A DNA stretch of 64,000 nucleotides from Psychrobacter jeotgali (GTDB taxonomy: Bacteria > Pseudomonadota > Gammaproteobacteria > Pseudomonadales > Moraxellaceae). The position numbers and the translations under genes are program-made. The stretch covers positions 2,480,001-2,544,000 of the forward strand of contig NZ_CAJHAF010000001.1 of the NCBI RefSeq assembly GCF_904846315.1, given 5' to 3'. Under the pieces are notes generated by a model. The model was given only the letters and a program-made list of their open reading frames with translations, was not told where the DNA came from and did no database searches. Position 1 is the stretch's first letter; every line of letters begins with the position of its first letter. Of this stretch, positions 55,546-64,000 are shown in pieces.

Positions 55546-56589
55546 ATGTCAACCAAGCCTAAGTCCTCATCTAAAAACCCTTCTGTAGGGCAGCAGCGCC
55601 GGAAAGCCAGTATTCTATTGTTAAGATTACAATGGTTGTTTTTTCTGCTATTTATCATCGCATTAGTTGGGCTGTACGTCAGTCAACAACGCTTTCAAAA
55701 TCAAGTTAAGTTACGTCTGCAGAATAATGAGCAAGTTATCAGCCGTCTAAATGAGATGGATGATCGGCTATTTGCTATCAGTCAACAAGCGCCAGCTGCA
55801 ACAGATATAGTGGTGGGTAGTCAGGCACAAAATCAACTAGACTTGCTACGTATTCAGATGCAAGCTGTAAATAGCTTGCTCATGGATGACAATTATAAAG
55901 CCGCAATTGATTTGTTACGCGGATTACAATGGCAACTGTCGCAAAGTAGCAACGAGATTGCGCCTGCCCTAACGATTATTATCAAACAAAGCTTGGAGCA
56001 AGATATCGAGCGGCTGCAAGCGCAAAGTGCACAACCAAGCTCGTGGCAATTGCAAAATCTGGCTATCCAAAACATCCAAACGTTTTTGCACAGCCATAAG
56101 ATTATTAGCAGCCCTAAGCTTAGTAACAGCCCTGAGCTTAATAACAGTTCTGAGCGTAACAACAGTTATAAAACTGGTAATAGCACTCAACAGCTTCCTC
56201 CAAAAAGTACAAATGGAGTTCTGACTCACCAGCAGCTTACGGTTCATGAAGTCATCATGACTTTGAATCTAGCTATGCAAGCCAGTAATATGCGTGAGCA
56301 AGACCAGCTCAGCGCTTATCTACGCCAAGCCCGAAAACAATTGCAAACCTTGAACAATAACAATTCGAGCGCCAGCGATACCAATACTACAACTTCACAG
56401 CAGCGTAGTTCGGACAATACTATAACTGCTGAAACCAAGCGAGAGCTCAGTACTAGGCTCAGTAATCAGCAACAACTGCCAAACGATATCCCAGAGGTCA
56501 TTACTTGGCTGGATGAGTTGATTGCTTATGCGCCAACCCCAACTTCATTATTAACTACGCAGGTTTTAGAGCAGCCTCAACCTGAATAG
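55546..56589 (+). CDS. HemX-like single-pass membrane protein
   Basis: 347 residues. A basic N-terminal tail, one membrane helix (about 27-47; LQWLFFLLFIIALVGLYV) and a long Gln/Asn/Leu-rich extracytoplasmic domain with coiled-coil stretches (RFQNQVKLRLQNNEQVISRL). It resembles the HemX proteins that follow hemCD in gammaproteobacteria, whose methyltransferase annotation is doubtful. No SAM-binding motif is visible. An Asn/Ser-rich repeat lies at about residues 188-210. Role unproven. Confidence 0.72.
   Translation: MSTKPKSSSKNPSVGQQRRKASILLLRLQWLFFLLFIIALVGLYVSQQRFQNQVKLRLQNNEQVISRLNEMDDRLFAISQQAPAATDIVVGSQAQNQLDLLRIQMQAVNSLLMDDNYKAAIDLLRGLQWQLSQSSNEIAPALTIIIKQSLEQDIERLQAQSAQPSSWQLQNLAIQNIQTFLHSHKIISSPKLSNSPELNNSSERNNSYKTGNSTQQLPPKSTNGVLTHQQLTVHEVIMTLNLAMQASNMREQDQLSAYLRQARKQLQTLNNNNSSASDTNTTTSQQRSSDNTITAETKRELSTRLSNQQQLPNDIPEVITWLDELIAYAPTPTSLLTTQVLEQPQPE
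56110..56163 (+). repeat. 18-bp tandem repeat, three copies, in the hemX-like gene
   Basis: AGCCCTAAGCTTAGTAAC, AGCCCTGAGCTTAATAAC and AGTTCTGAGCGTAACAAC start at 56110, 56128 and 56146. In frame; encodes SPKLSN / SPELNN / SSERNN. Confidence 0.85.
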
Positions 56590-56681
56590 GACGCATTGCG
56601 GTGATCTTGATGATCCCAAAGATAACTGGTAACAATCTTCTAGTACCGCAAAATATACTAATTATAATATAGAGGACATTT

Positions 56682-57212
56682 ATGAATGATAATATTATAA
56701 ATAACACTGATACTGACGATAGTAACCAACAATTAACCTCAGAAGTGCTTAGATTAAATAATGGTTGTCATGAGATACCTGCAGCGTTGGCTCACTATCC
56801 TGTGATCCACGAGCAACCCATTCAATGGGGGGAGATGGACGCATTTAACCATCTGAATAATGTAGTGTATTATCGCTATGCTGAGTCGGCTCGTATTGGC
56901 TATTTGCAAGCTTTGGGTATGTTCGACGGTAGTATGGTAATGATGCTGGCACATTCAAGCTGCCAGTATTTACTACCAGTTGCTTATCCAGATACCTTGT
57001 TATTAGGGGTGCGCTGTCAGCGTTTGGGGACGACCAGTATGGTCATTGAATATAGTTATTATAGCTGCGACCAGCAAACCGTGGTAGCGACTGCCGAGGC
57101 AGTGATAGTACGTTTAGATAGCGCAGGTAAAGAGAAGCTACCTTGGAGCACAGAAGAGCGTATGCGCTTATTTGAATTAGAGAAAAAGGTAGGTCATACG
57201 CCTGAGAGCTGA
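56682..57212 (+). CDS. Hotdog-fold acyl-CoA thioesterase
   Basis: 176 residues of the 4HBT family. The signature IQWGEMDAFNHLNNVVYYRY (about 46-65) holds the catalytic Asp, and YAESARIGYLQALGM continues it. The usual substrates are acyl-CoA or hydroxybenzoyl-CoA; not inferable here. ATAGAGGACATTT ribosome site. It converges on ribB with a shared terminator. Confidence 0.85.
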   Translation: MNDNIINNTDTDDSNQQLTSEVLRLNNGCHEIPAALAHYPVIHEQPIQWGEMDAFNHLNNVVYYRYAESARIGYLQALGMFDGSMVMMLAHSSCQYLLPVAYPDTLLLGVRCQRLGTTSMVIEYSYYSCDQQTVVATAEAVIVRLDSAGKEKLPWSTEERMRLFELEKKVGHTPES

Positions 57213-57277
57213 TTTTTATTAACATTATTTGATATAAAAATTTTCTTATATAAAAGCAGCATAAGTGTCAACAATAG

Positions 57278-57306
57278 AAAAGCCGGCTAAAATAGCCGGC
57301 TTTTTT
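57278..57306. terminator. Bidirectional terminator between thioesterase and ribB
   Basis: AAAAGCCGGCTA / TAGCCGGCTTTT with a three-base loop and T-runs on both strands. Confidence 0.93.
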
Positions 57307-57337
57307 ACTGCTTACTTTATTAAAAAATCAATATATC

Positions 57338-58450
57338 CTAGTCTTGAATAGGCGAATGAATAAATTCTACGACGTTCAGATCAAAGCCCGATAAGGCATA
57401 GAATTTCATTGGTGAAGATAATAAACGCATATCACGCACGCCTAAATGACGCAAAATCTGGGCGCCAACCCCAATGCTACGATACGGCTGTTGAGTGATA
57501 GTAGAGACCGATTGATTGGCTGATGCTTTATCTAGTGCATCACCTAAATCAATCGGCTGATGGTTGCCAATCCAGACCAATACCCCGCGCTCAGAAGTAC
57601 TAATTTCTTTTAACGCTGAACGCACGCTCCAGCCACTGCGTCCTGTCATATCGCTTTTGGCAGCAAACAAATCCCGTAAGGGATGGAAACCATGTACTCG
57701 AACCGTACTAACCCCAGCAGCAACATCACCTTTAACTAACGCTATATGGGTTTCATCTGCCCCAAATTCACGGAAACGGTATAGGGTAAAAGTACCGTAC
57801 TCAGTCTCAAACGGACGTGATTCGATTTCTTCAACAGTTTGCTCGTTAGCAATCCGGTAGTTAATAAGATCAGCGATGGTACCGATTTTAATACCGTGCT
57901 CTTGCGCAAAAACCTCTAGATCATCACGGCGAGCCATAGTGCCATCATCATTGATAATCTCAACGATCACGGCGGCGGGCTCAAGTCCTGCTAGACGAGC
58001 TAAATCACAACCGGCTTCAGTATGACCAGCACGATGCAGGACTCCGCCATTTTGAGCCATAATTGGGAAAATGTGCCCAGGCTGAACAATGTCTTCAGGT
58101 TTAGCTGCAGGAGCGACGGCGGCTTGTACGGTACGAGCACGGTCAGCAGCAGAGATGCCTGTAGTTACCCCTTCAGCGGCTTCGATGGATACAGTAAAGT
58201 TGGTACTGAATTTTGCTTCGTTACGATCTGACATCAAAGGTAACGCCAGTTGTTGACAACGGGCTTGAGAAAGGGTCAAGCACACCAATCCGCGTGCATG
58301 GGTAATCATAAAGTTGATATCTTCAGGACGCACATGAGTGGCGGCCATGATTAGATCGCCTTCGTTTTCGCGGTCTTCGTCATCCATCAAGATGACCATT
58401 TTACCTGCACGAATGTCTTCAATAATTTCAGGGATTGTATTTAAATTCAT
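57338..58450 (-). CDS. ribB: 3,4-dihydroxy-2-butanone 4-phosphate synthase fused to a degenerate GTP cyclohydrolase II domain
   Basis: Makes the four-carbon precursor of riboflavin from ribulose 5-phosphate. 370 residues. N-terminal RibB domain (about 1-200) intact: MDDEDRENEGDLIMAATHV, FSTNFTVSIEA, PGHIFPIMAQNGGVLHRAGH and HTEAGCDLARLAG. The C-terminal RibA-like domain (about 205-370) contains no cysteine at all, so the three zinc-binding Cys of GTP cyclohydrolase II are missing and that activity is very unlikely. Such RibBX proteins are common in proteobacteria with a separate ribA. No FMN riboswitch fits in the 93-bp upstream gap. Confidence 0.9.
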   Translation of the reverse strand: MNLNTIPEIIEDIRAGKMVILMDDEDRENEGDLIMAATHVRPEDINFMITHARGLVCLTLSQARCQQLALPLMSDRNEAKFSTNFTVSIEAAEGVTTGISAADRARTVQAAVAPAAKPEDIVQPGHIFPIMAQNGGVLHRAGHTEAGCDLARLAGLEPAAVIVEIINDDGTMARRDDLEVFAQEHGIKIGTIADLINYRIANEQTVEEIESRPFETEYGTFTLYRFREFGADETHIALVKGDVAAGVSTVRVHGFHPLRDLFAAKSDMTGRSGWSVRSALKEISTSERGVLVWIGNHQPIDLGDALDKASANQSVSTITQQPYRSIGVGAQILRHLGVRDMRLLSSPMKFYALSGFDLNVVEFIHSPIQD

Positions 58451-58543
58451 AAAAGTCTCTTATATTATTATCTATAACAGTGGGAAGTATAAAAATGAAT
58501 GACATAGGTCACATTTATCATGAATTGAGCCGTAAGCGCTAAG

Positions 58544-59833
58544 TCAGTCATTACTAGCGGCCTGATTCTTTAGCCAATCCATAAACTGTTTACTATGCTG
58601 TTCGCGTTGATTATCAGCAAACTCATAAAAGCGCGTACCGATAAGGTTATCAGGTAAATAGGTTTGCGCATAATAATGATTGGGATAATTGTGTGGATAA
58701 GTATATCCGGCTCCATAACCCTGATCTCGCATCAGTTTAGTCACCCCATTACGCAAATGTAGAGGGACTGGTGAAGCATCTTTTTCTGCTAAGCTCATTG
58801 CTGCATTAATGGCTTTGTAGGTACTATTACTTTTGGCGCTGGTAGCGAGATAAACCACCACTTGACCTAAGATAATACGCGCCTCGGGCATGCCAATAGA
58901 TTGTACACTACGCAGGGCTGCATCGGCGAGTAGTAGTGCATTAGGGTTGGCATTACCAATGTCTTCACTGGCCAAAATAACCAGTCGACGGGCGATAAAG
59001 TCAGCGGGCTCACCGCCAACTAGCATCCTTGCCATCCAGTATAAAGCAGCATCAGGATCCGAGCCGCGAACCGATTTAATCAACGCTGAGACTATATCAT
59101 AATGCTGCTCGCCGTCTTTGTCATAACGAACCAGCGCTGTTTGTGCCACCCGGGCTACCAGCTCATCATCTATAATAATCGGAGACTGTTTCGGGTTAGC
59201 CGTTTGCACGGCAAGCTCTAATAAGTTAAGCGCTTTACGAGCATCACCATGTGCCAATTGATTGATGAAGTTTTGAGCCTGTAGATCGATAGCAAGGGTT
59301 TTAAGTAGAGTATCCTCAGTAATGGCGCGCTGCAGTACCGCATTTATTTGCTCGCTACTAAGTGGCTCTAATCGATAGACTTGACAGCGCGATAATAAAG
59401 CATTATTAACACTAAAAGAAGGGTTTTCGGTAGTAGCGCCTATCAAAGTAATATCGCCGGCCTCTACGGCACCCAATAAGGCATCTTGCTGCGCTTTATT
59501 AAAACGGTGAATCTCATCGATAAACACCACTGGCGACTCAAAGCTTAACGAGTCTTTACTGTCTAATACTTCGCGCAATTGTTTCACACCAGTATTCAGT
59601 GCTGATAACGCATGAAAAGGACGCCCAACCGCATCGGCTAGCAGCATCGCAATGGTGGTTTTACCAATACCAGCCTCCCCATGCAATATAATGGAGGGCA
59701 GATGATTCTGTTCAACCAAACGACGCAGAGGAGCGCCTTCGCCTAACAGATGCGCTTGACCTATAATGTCATCAAGTAACAGCGGGCGCATACGCTGGGC
59801 CAGCGGTGTATCTGCATGAAAAGTAGGGGGCAT
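58544..59833 (-). CDS. rarA: Replication-associated recombination protein RarA (MgsA)
   Basis: AAA+ ATPase related to clamp loader subunits, acting at stalled replication forks. 429 residues (E. coli 447). Walker A GEAGIGKT (52-59), Walker [18 protein letters not shown], sensor 1 [12 protein letters not shown], and the C-terminal tetramerisation domain with [20 protein letters not shown] and [16 protein letters not shown]. It is transcribed toward ribB with a 93-bp gap. Confidence 0.94.
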   Translation of the reverse strand: MPPTFHADTPLAQRMRPLLLDDIIGQAHLLGEGAPLRRLVEQNHLPSIILHGEAGIGKTTIAMLLADAVGRPFHALSALNTGVKQLREVLDSKDSLSFESPVVFIDEIHRFNKAQQDALLGAVEAGDITLIGATTENPSFSVNNALLSRCQVYRLEPLSSEQINAVLQRAITEDTLLKTLAIDLQAQNFINQLAHGDARKALNLLELAVQTANPKQSPIIIDDELVARVAQTALVRYDKDGEQHYDIVSALIKSVRGSDPDAALYWMARMLVGGEPADFIARRLVILASEDIGNANPNALLLADAALRSVQSIGMPEARIILGQVVVYLATSAKSNSTYKAINAAMSLAEKDASPVPLHLRNGVTKLMRDQGYGAGYTYPHNYPNHYYAQTYLPDNLIGTRFYEFADNQREQHSKQFMDWLKNQAASND

Positions 59834-60077
59834 ATAATACTCTCAACTTAAAATAAAAAATAAGCTAATAATTTGCTTATATATAATTTACTTTGGTAAA
59901 CCAATCATTTATAAAACAGCTAGTATTAGCCCAGTAAGCTAATGGCGCTCTGCCTTGAAAAACTCAGCTAAATGTAGCATTTATGTCTTAGGCGCTTTTA
60001 TTTGGCAACAATAAGCCTTATTAATGAATAACTTAGCCTAAATAAACCATTTAAGATACAGCGGAGATAGCAAGGTC

Positions 60078-60614
60078 ATGATAAAGCAAAGCATACAGCA
60101 GTTATTGAGCTACCCGCGGCATTTATCAAGTCGCCATCAACAACAATCTCGTCCACTAAGCAGCGGCGAGGTCGCTCTAGCACGTTCAATATTTGGAGAC
60201 AGCTTAGATATTAGTAACATACGGCTAAAAACCGCTTGGTGGGTGCTCAAAAACTATGCTGTCAGCCCTAATGGTCATATTTATTTTCATCCGGCTGATT
60301 GGATTGCTGATTTTAGTCAGGCAACAATGGGTAAGCAAAGCTGGCTTATTCATGAGTTGACCCATGTCTGGCAATTACAACAAGGTCTAAAAGTTGTGCG
60401 TGGCGCCCTTATCAATCGTCGCTATCGTTATGAGCTCGAAGTAGGGAAGTCGTTCTTCAAATATGGGATTGAGCAGCAAGCCAGTATGGTACAGGACTAC
60501 TTTTTGCATCGCCAAGCCGGTTACGACTGCCAAGCTTTTGAGACATGTATTCCGTTTTTAGCGCTACAGCATAATGATAAAGTAGAACCTATCGACAGCT
60601 CGTTCACAGTTTAA
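60078..60614 (+). CDS. Small HExxH-containing protein (zincin-like, unrecognised)
   Basis: 178 residues. The central motif WLIHELTHVWQLQQGLKVV gives HExxH with His-Glu-x-x-His at about residues 98-102, preceded by IYFHPADWIADF. A possible third metal ligand (Glu/Gln) lies in GIEQQASMVQDYF. The pattern resembles DUF4157-type and Vgr-related zincin proteins, whose function is unclear. No signal peptide. No obvious partner genes. Probably a metal-dependent peptidase or a metal-binding structural protein. Confidence 0.65.
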   Translation: MIKQSIQQLLSYPRHLSSRHQQQSRPLSSGEVALARSIFGDSLDISNIRLKTAWWVLKNYAVSPNGHIYFHPADWIADFSQATMGKQSWLIHELTHVWQLQQGLKVVRGALINRRYRYELEVGKSFFKYGIEQQASMVQDYFLHRQAGYDCQAFETCIPFLALQHNDKVEPIDSSFTV

Positions 60615-60795
60615 TCTTCGGATTATGGCAAATAAACGCTATGATAAAAAATGAGGATAAAAGTTCGTCTCCAAATAACGCTCTAAAATAATATAGCTGA
60701 GCTTAATCTAATTAAGCCGATAGAATCAAAGTTAAAATAAAACGAGAACCAAAATAAGTTTAAACACCTACTTTAGTTTTAAAAGGATTTTTACT

Positions 60796-61692
60796 GTGAT
60801 ATTTGACATTTTGCGTGCAGCGCTTGTTTCAATGCTAAGTGCTAGTTTGCTCCTAGCTGGTTGTCAGCCAGCGCCTACTCCCTCTGAGGATTCTACTGAT
60901 CAGCAAGCTGAATCAATCGACGATAAGGTCGCAAAATCGCTCTCTATCAGTGATTCAGCTTTGGCGCACATAGAGCAGTTCCAGCCATTATATGTTGAAC
61001 AAGTACAAAACCTACAAAGACGTTTACAAGCAGAGTATGAGTCCCTAAAAGCCGCTGACGCCGCCGATAATGATAGCTTATCTGATAGCGCTATTGAAAA
61101 CGTTCCGACAACTGATACTGATAATGCTGTAAGTCCGCCTGGAATTAGTAATACCACCACTTTAGCTGATGAGCAGACCAAGACTGATGTAGGCTCGAAT
61201 ACTAGCAGTGAGGCGACCGCAGTAGATACCAATGAATCTAAAGATACAGAAATAAATACCAGTACCGAGATAGGTGAACGTGATTTAGAAGTATTAAAGC
61301 GCATTAGCTTTGAGCCAAAAGAGCCTGAGATACTAGATGGAAAACAAATTATCGACTCTTATCAAAAGGCTACTCGGGCTTTATATCAAACGGGATTACC
61401 CAGTGCCGAGGAAACGGATACCCTGCTCAATATCGCCACTTTGATACCGCAGTTTTTTGAGCATCCTGAGATCGCTGAACGGCTAGACAGTAAAAGTCCT
61501 ACGTTGGCACGTTTGATTGTTCAGCAGCAAATTTGGGAGCAGATAGAGGCGCAGCAAGTGGCCGATATACAACAGATGAAGCAGTCGCAACAGGCGGAGT
61601 TTGAAACCTTGATGGCAAAATTTGATGAAACTATTAAAGGTTATGATGAGCAAATCGCTAAATATGAACAGCAGCTAGAGAGCTTTCAATAA
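60796..61692 (+). CDS. Putative outer-membrane lipoprotein with C-terminal coiled coil
   Basis: 298 residues from a GTG start (AGGA eight bases upstream). The signal peptide ends in the lipobox LLLAGC (Cys23); Gln at +2 favours the outer membrane. A long acidic Ser/Thr/Asp linker (about 30-165) leads to a helical domain (about 170-298) with coiled coil QKATRALYQTGLPS and IEAQQVADIQQMKQSQQAEF. No known family recognised. Its terminator is shared with converging gltA. Confidence 0.72.
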   Translation: MIFDILRAALVSMLSASLLLAGCQPAPTPSEDSTDQQAESIDDKVAKSLSISDSALAHIEQFQPLYVEQVQNLQRRLQAEYESLKAADAADNDSLSDSAIENVPTTDTDNAVSPPGISNTTTLADEQTKTDVGSNTSSEATAVDTNESKDTEINTSTEIGERDLEVLKRISFEPKEPEILDGKQIIDSYQKATRALYQTGLPSAEETDTLLNIATLIPQFFEHPEIAERLDSKSPTLARLIVQQQIWEQIEAQQVADIQQMKQSQQAEFETLMAKFDETIKGYDEQIAKYEQQLESFQ

Positions 61693-61761
61693 GGCTTGGA
61701 TAAGAGTATAAAGTTTAGTTGAAGATCTGAGATCTAGAGTAAACCTCATAAACGATTACAT

Positions 61762-61792
61762 AAAAAAATCCCGCACATTGGCGGGATTTTTT
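61762..61792. terminator. Bidirectional terminator between lipoprotein gene and gltA
   Basis: AAAAAATCCCGC / GCGGGATTTTTT with a seven-base loop, T-runs on both strands. Confidence 0.92.
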
Positions 61793-61837
61793 CTGATCTA
61801 TAAACTACTTGAGGGTTTAGGCGCTTAACCTAGACTC

Positions 61838-63118
61838 TTATTTACGGTCTTCAACTTTTACGAAATCACGCTTAGTCTCACCCGTGTATAATTGACGTGG
61901 GCGACCAATTTTGAACGGGGCGCTATGCATCTCTAACCAATGGCTGATCCAGCCTGAGGTACGAGCTAGAGAGAAAATAACGGTGAACATTGAAGTTGGA
62001 ATGCCGATGGCTTTTAAGATAATGCCAGAATAAAAGTCAACGTTAGGATATAAGTTACGATCAATAAAGAACGGGTCTTCTAACGCAATTCTTTCAAGCT
62101 CCATCGCCAATTCAAGCTTAGGATCGTTGATACCTAGCGCTTCCAATACTTCATCACAAGTCTCTTTCATGACTTTTGCGCGAGGATCGAAGTTTTTGTA
62201 AACACGGTGACCAAAGCCCATTAGCTTAACTTCACGGCTTTTCACTTTTTCCATGAACTCAGGTACATTTTCAACAGAACCAATTTCATCTAGCATTTCA
62301 AGCACAGCTTCGTTGGCGCCACCATGTGATGGACCCCAAAGTGCGACGATACCCGCAGCGATACAAGCGTAAGGGTTAGCGCCAGTAGAGCCAGCTAAAC
62401 GAACGGTAGAGGTCGAAGCGTTTTGCTCATGGTCAGCGTGCAAGGTAAAGATTTTGTCCATTGCTCTAGTAATGACGTCATTTGGCTGGTAATCCACATC
62501 AGCCGGTGTAGCAAACATCATGTATAAGAAGTTTTCAGCATAGCTAAAGTCATTACGAGGATACATAAACGGTTCGCCCTGTGAGTATTTATAACTCATA
62601 GCGGCAAGGGTTGGCATTTTAGCAATCAGGCGAATGGCTGTAATTTCACGATGGTACTCATCACTAATATCTAAGTCTTCATGATAAAAAGCTGATAATG
62701 CACCAACAACACCGACCATAATAGCCATTGGGTGGGCGTCGCGACGGAAGCCTTCAAAGAACTTGCGCAGTTGATCATGAACCCCAGAGTGCTTACGGAT
62801 TTTTTCAAAGAAGTCTTCTTTTTGCTCGCTATTAGGTAGATCACCGTGAATAAGAGCGTAGGCTACTTCTAAATATTCTGCATGGTTGGCCAATTGATCG
62901 ATAGGGTAACCGCGATGTAGCAGCTCACCCTTGCCACCATTGATGAAAGTGATTTTTGATTCAACTGGGGCCGTTACTTTAAAACCTGGGTCATAAGCCC
63001 AAAAGCCTGAATCTTGTAAAGCAGCAACATCAATAACTGGGCGTCCTAGAGTACCCTTGATAATAGGTAGTTGGTATTCCTTACCTTCTGCTGTTAGTGT
63101 GGCATTTTGATCAGCCAT
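61838..63118 (-). CDS. gltA: Citrate synthase
   Basis: TCA-cycle entry enzyme, type II (hexameric, gammaproteobacterial). 426 residues (E. coli 427). Active-site regions: [12 protein letters not shown], the catalytic His in [36 protein letters not shown] (second His and the Asp region), and the Arg in [31 protein letters not shown] ribosome site upstream of ATG 63118. Confidence 0.96.
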   Translation of the reverse strand: MADQNATLTAEGKEYQLPIIKGTLGRPVIDVAALQDSGFWAYDPGFKVTAPVESKITFINGGKGELLHRGYPIDQLANHAEYLEVAYALIHGDLPNSEQKEDFFEKIRKHSGVHDQLRKFFEGFRRDAHPMAIMVGVVGALSAFYHEDLDISDEYHREITAIRLIAKMPTLAAMSYKYSQGEPFMYPRNDFSYAENFLYMMFATPADVDYQPNDVITRAMDKIFTLHADHEQNASTSTVRLAGSTGANPYACIAAGIVALWGPSHGGANEAVLEMLDEIGSVENVPEFMEKVKSREVKLMGFGHRVYKNFDPRAKVMKETCDEVLEALGINDPKLELAMELERIALEDPFFIDRNLYPNVDFYSGIILKAIGIPTSMFTVIFSLARTSGWISHWLEMHSAPFKIGRPRQLYTGETKRDFVKVEDRK

Positions 63119-63637
63119 GGTTTCTTCTCCATTTCCATTGATTTTAACTTGTTAGCATAAATAAAAGTGCTACCGGCGCTTACTTGTGCGCCGTTTTCGC
63201 GATTTTAGTGGTCAAACATACATACAAACACGAATTCAGTTCATTTAGTAATCCAGCTATGTTACCAGCAATTCAATACAATTTGAAAAGACTTTTAGCA
63301 GTATTTGCTCCAATTAGTATAGTTTTAGGGTGTTTCTCTATCGTAAATTTTGTATCAAAATATGTCTAATAACTTATTTCTAGATAAAATAGCTGTTTTA
63401 CCGCAAGGGGGTAGTTTGCGCCAGTCGGCAGTAAAATAGCGCTGCTTAATATTATAATAACAATAGTCATTAGTATTTTTTATCAATAAAAGTCGGCAGA
63501 AACTGATAGAGTATGACTAACAGATAATTAAGATAATGATAATCAAATTAAAACACTAAGAAAGGTCGCAGTAGCAATATCACAAAAGTCTATATTTCTG
63601 CAAAAATAAGAGTCATAGTTATTATTTAGGGGATAAA
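63119..63637. other. Upstream region of gltA, no gene
   Basis: About 520 bp, AT-rich, containing the gltA promoter on the minus strand. A short frame at 63184-63369 has no ribosome site and unremarkable composition, so I do not call it. Confidence 0.45.
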
Positions 63638-63638
63638 T

Positions 63639-63667
63639 TTGTAATTAACGTTCAGTCATTTTATAAT
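63639..63667 (+). promoter_or_regulatory. Candidate sigma-70 promoter upstream of the right-end hairpin
   Basis: TTGTAA (63639-63644) and a perfect TATAAT (63662-63667), 17-bp spacer. It would start a transcript near 63675. Confidence 0.5.
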
Positions 63668-63674
63668 TAGCACA

Positions 63675-63900
63675 ATTTAACTGATACAAGCTTTGTTTAG
63701 GTCGAGGCATGTGAGCAGAGAACCCCTCCTTTAACATGCTGCTGATTTATATTTTGTTACGATTGAAGAGCTGTTTTAAAAGCTTAACAATACTTTGTGG
63801 CTTGAATGTTTTTGTTATTTGTTCTATTTTTAAATTGGTTCTTATGAAGTCAGACTTAATAAAGATAACGCTGTGGTAGTTTTGATACGTTATCTTTTTT
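63675..63900 (+). ncRNA. Candidate small RNA or long leader ending in an intrinsic terminator
   Basis: About 225 nt between a promoter-like site and a terminator, with no open frame bearing a ribosome site. It contains a GCATGT / ACATGC stem whose loop includes CCCCTCCTTTA, a C-rich stretch complementary to Shine-Dalgarno sequences. This may instead be an attenuated leader of a gene beyond the window (sdhC often lies here, opposite gltA). Inference only. Confidence 0.35.
63861..63900 (+). terminator. Intrinsic terminator at the right end
   Basis: AAAGATAACG / CGTTATCTTT, 10-bp stem with a 17-base loop and six T. No protein gene precedes it on this strand. Confidence 0.75.
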
Positions 63901-64000
63901 GCGTTAAGGCTACAATTAAAATAGACCAGTTAACATGGATAGCTTGATAGCGTTTGACAACATGGTGCCGTACAAAATTAGCAAGGTCAGCTAGCTCTTC

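Noticed and set aside
58451..58543. Search for an FMN riboswitch ahead of ribB
   Set aside because: The gap is only 93 bp and shows none of the conserved RFN-element segments.
63184..63369. 61-residue frame upstream of gltA
   Set aside because: Hydrophobic but without a ribosome site; most likely part of the gltA promoter region.

Overview
This window is chromosomal DNA of a gammaproteobacterium of the family Moraxellaceae, most likely Psychrobacter. The support is moderate GC content, Moraxellaceae-like protein sequences, the type IV pilus block pilB-pilC-pilD-coaE, the tpiA-secG-tRNA-rimP-nusA-infB-rbfA-truB-rpsO-pnp block, and a protein that closely resembles the Balon ribosome-hibernation factor first described in Psychrobacter urativorans. 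The genus call rests on recognition, not on a database search.

Layout. 1-2.2 kb: end of lptF and complete lptG (LPS export), closed by a terminator. 2.3-9.8 kb, minus strand: two SAM methyltransferases, a DUF3817 membrane protein, xerD, tusA, an unrecognised membrane protein, ruvX, yqgE (algH) and recN. 10.2-12.2 kb: ppnP and rlmB (plus), coaE (minus). 12.6-16.9 kb, minus: pilB, pilC, pilD. 17.2-31.1 kb, plus: tpiA, secG, tRNA-Leu(GAG), initiator tRNA-Met, rimP, nusA, infB, rbfA, truB, a DJ-1/PfpI gene with two very small acidic proteins, rpsO and pnp. This is the classic translation/RNA-decay block.

31.2-35.7 kb: a small ribbon-helix-helix protein, rluF, then a glutaminase gene (glsA) split by a 1199-bp IS3-family element. 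The element is flanked by a 4-bp target duplication, and removing it restores a 307-residue reading frame exactly. 35.0-39.2 kb, minus: a Lys/Asp-rich low-complexity protein, a membrane-anchored coiled-coil protein, yheV and prlC. 39.5-40.6 kb: the Balon/baeRF-type gene. 40.8-48.5 kb: an EEP-family phosphodiesterase, an NADP-dependent MDR oxidoreductase, an AlkB-like dioxygenase, an alpha/beta hydrolase, an ABC exporter, an EamA transporter and class I fructose-bisphosphate aldolase.

48.7-57.2 kb: yggX, argH, an AlgZ/AlgR-like two-component pair, hemC, hemD, a HemX-like membrane protein and a hotdog thioesterase. 57.3-63.1 kb: a RibB protein with a degenerate GTP cyclohydrolase II domain, rarA, a small HExxH protein, a lipoprotein and gltA. 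The last 880 bp hold no protein gene but contain a promoter-like site and a strong intrinsic terminator, suggesting a small RNA or a long leader.

The most interesting items are the Balon-type gene, the precisely reconstructable IS insertion in glsA, a two-copy palindromic dispersed repeat, the degenerate sensor kinase beside AlgR, the unpaired U1:U72 in the initiator tRNA, and the candidate RNA at the right end.
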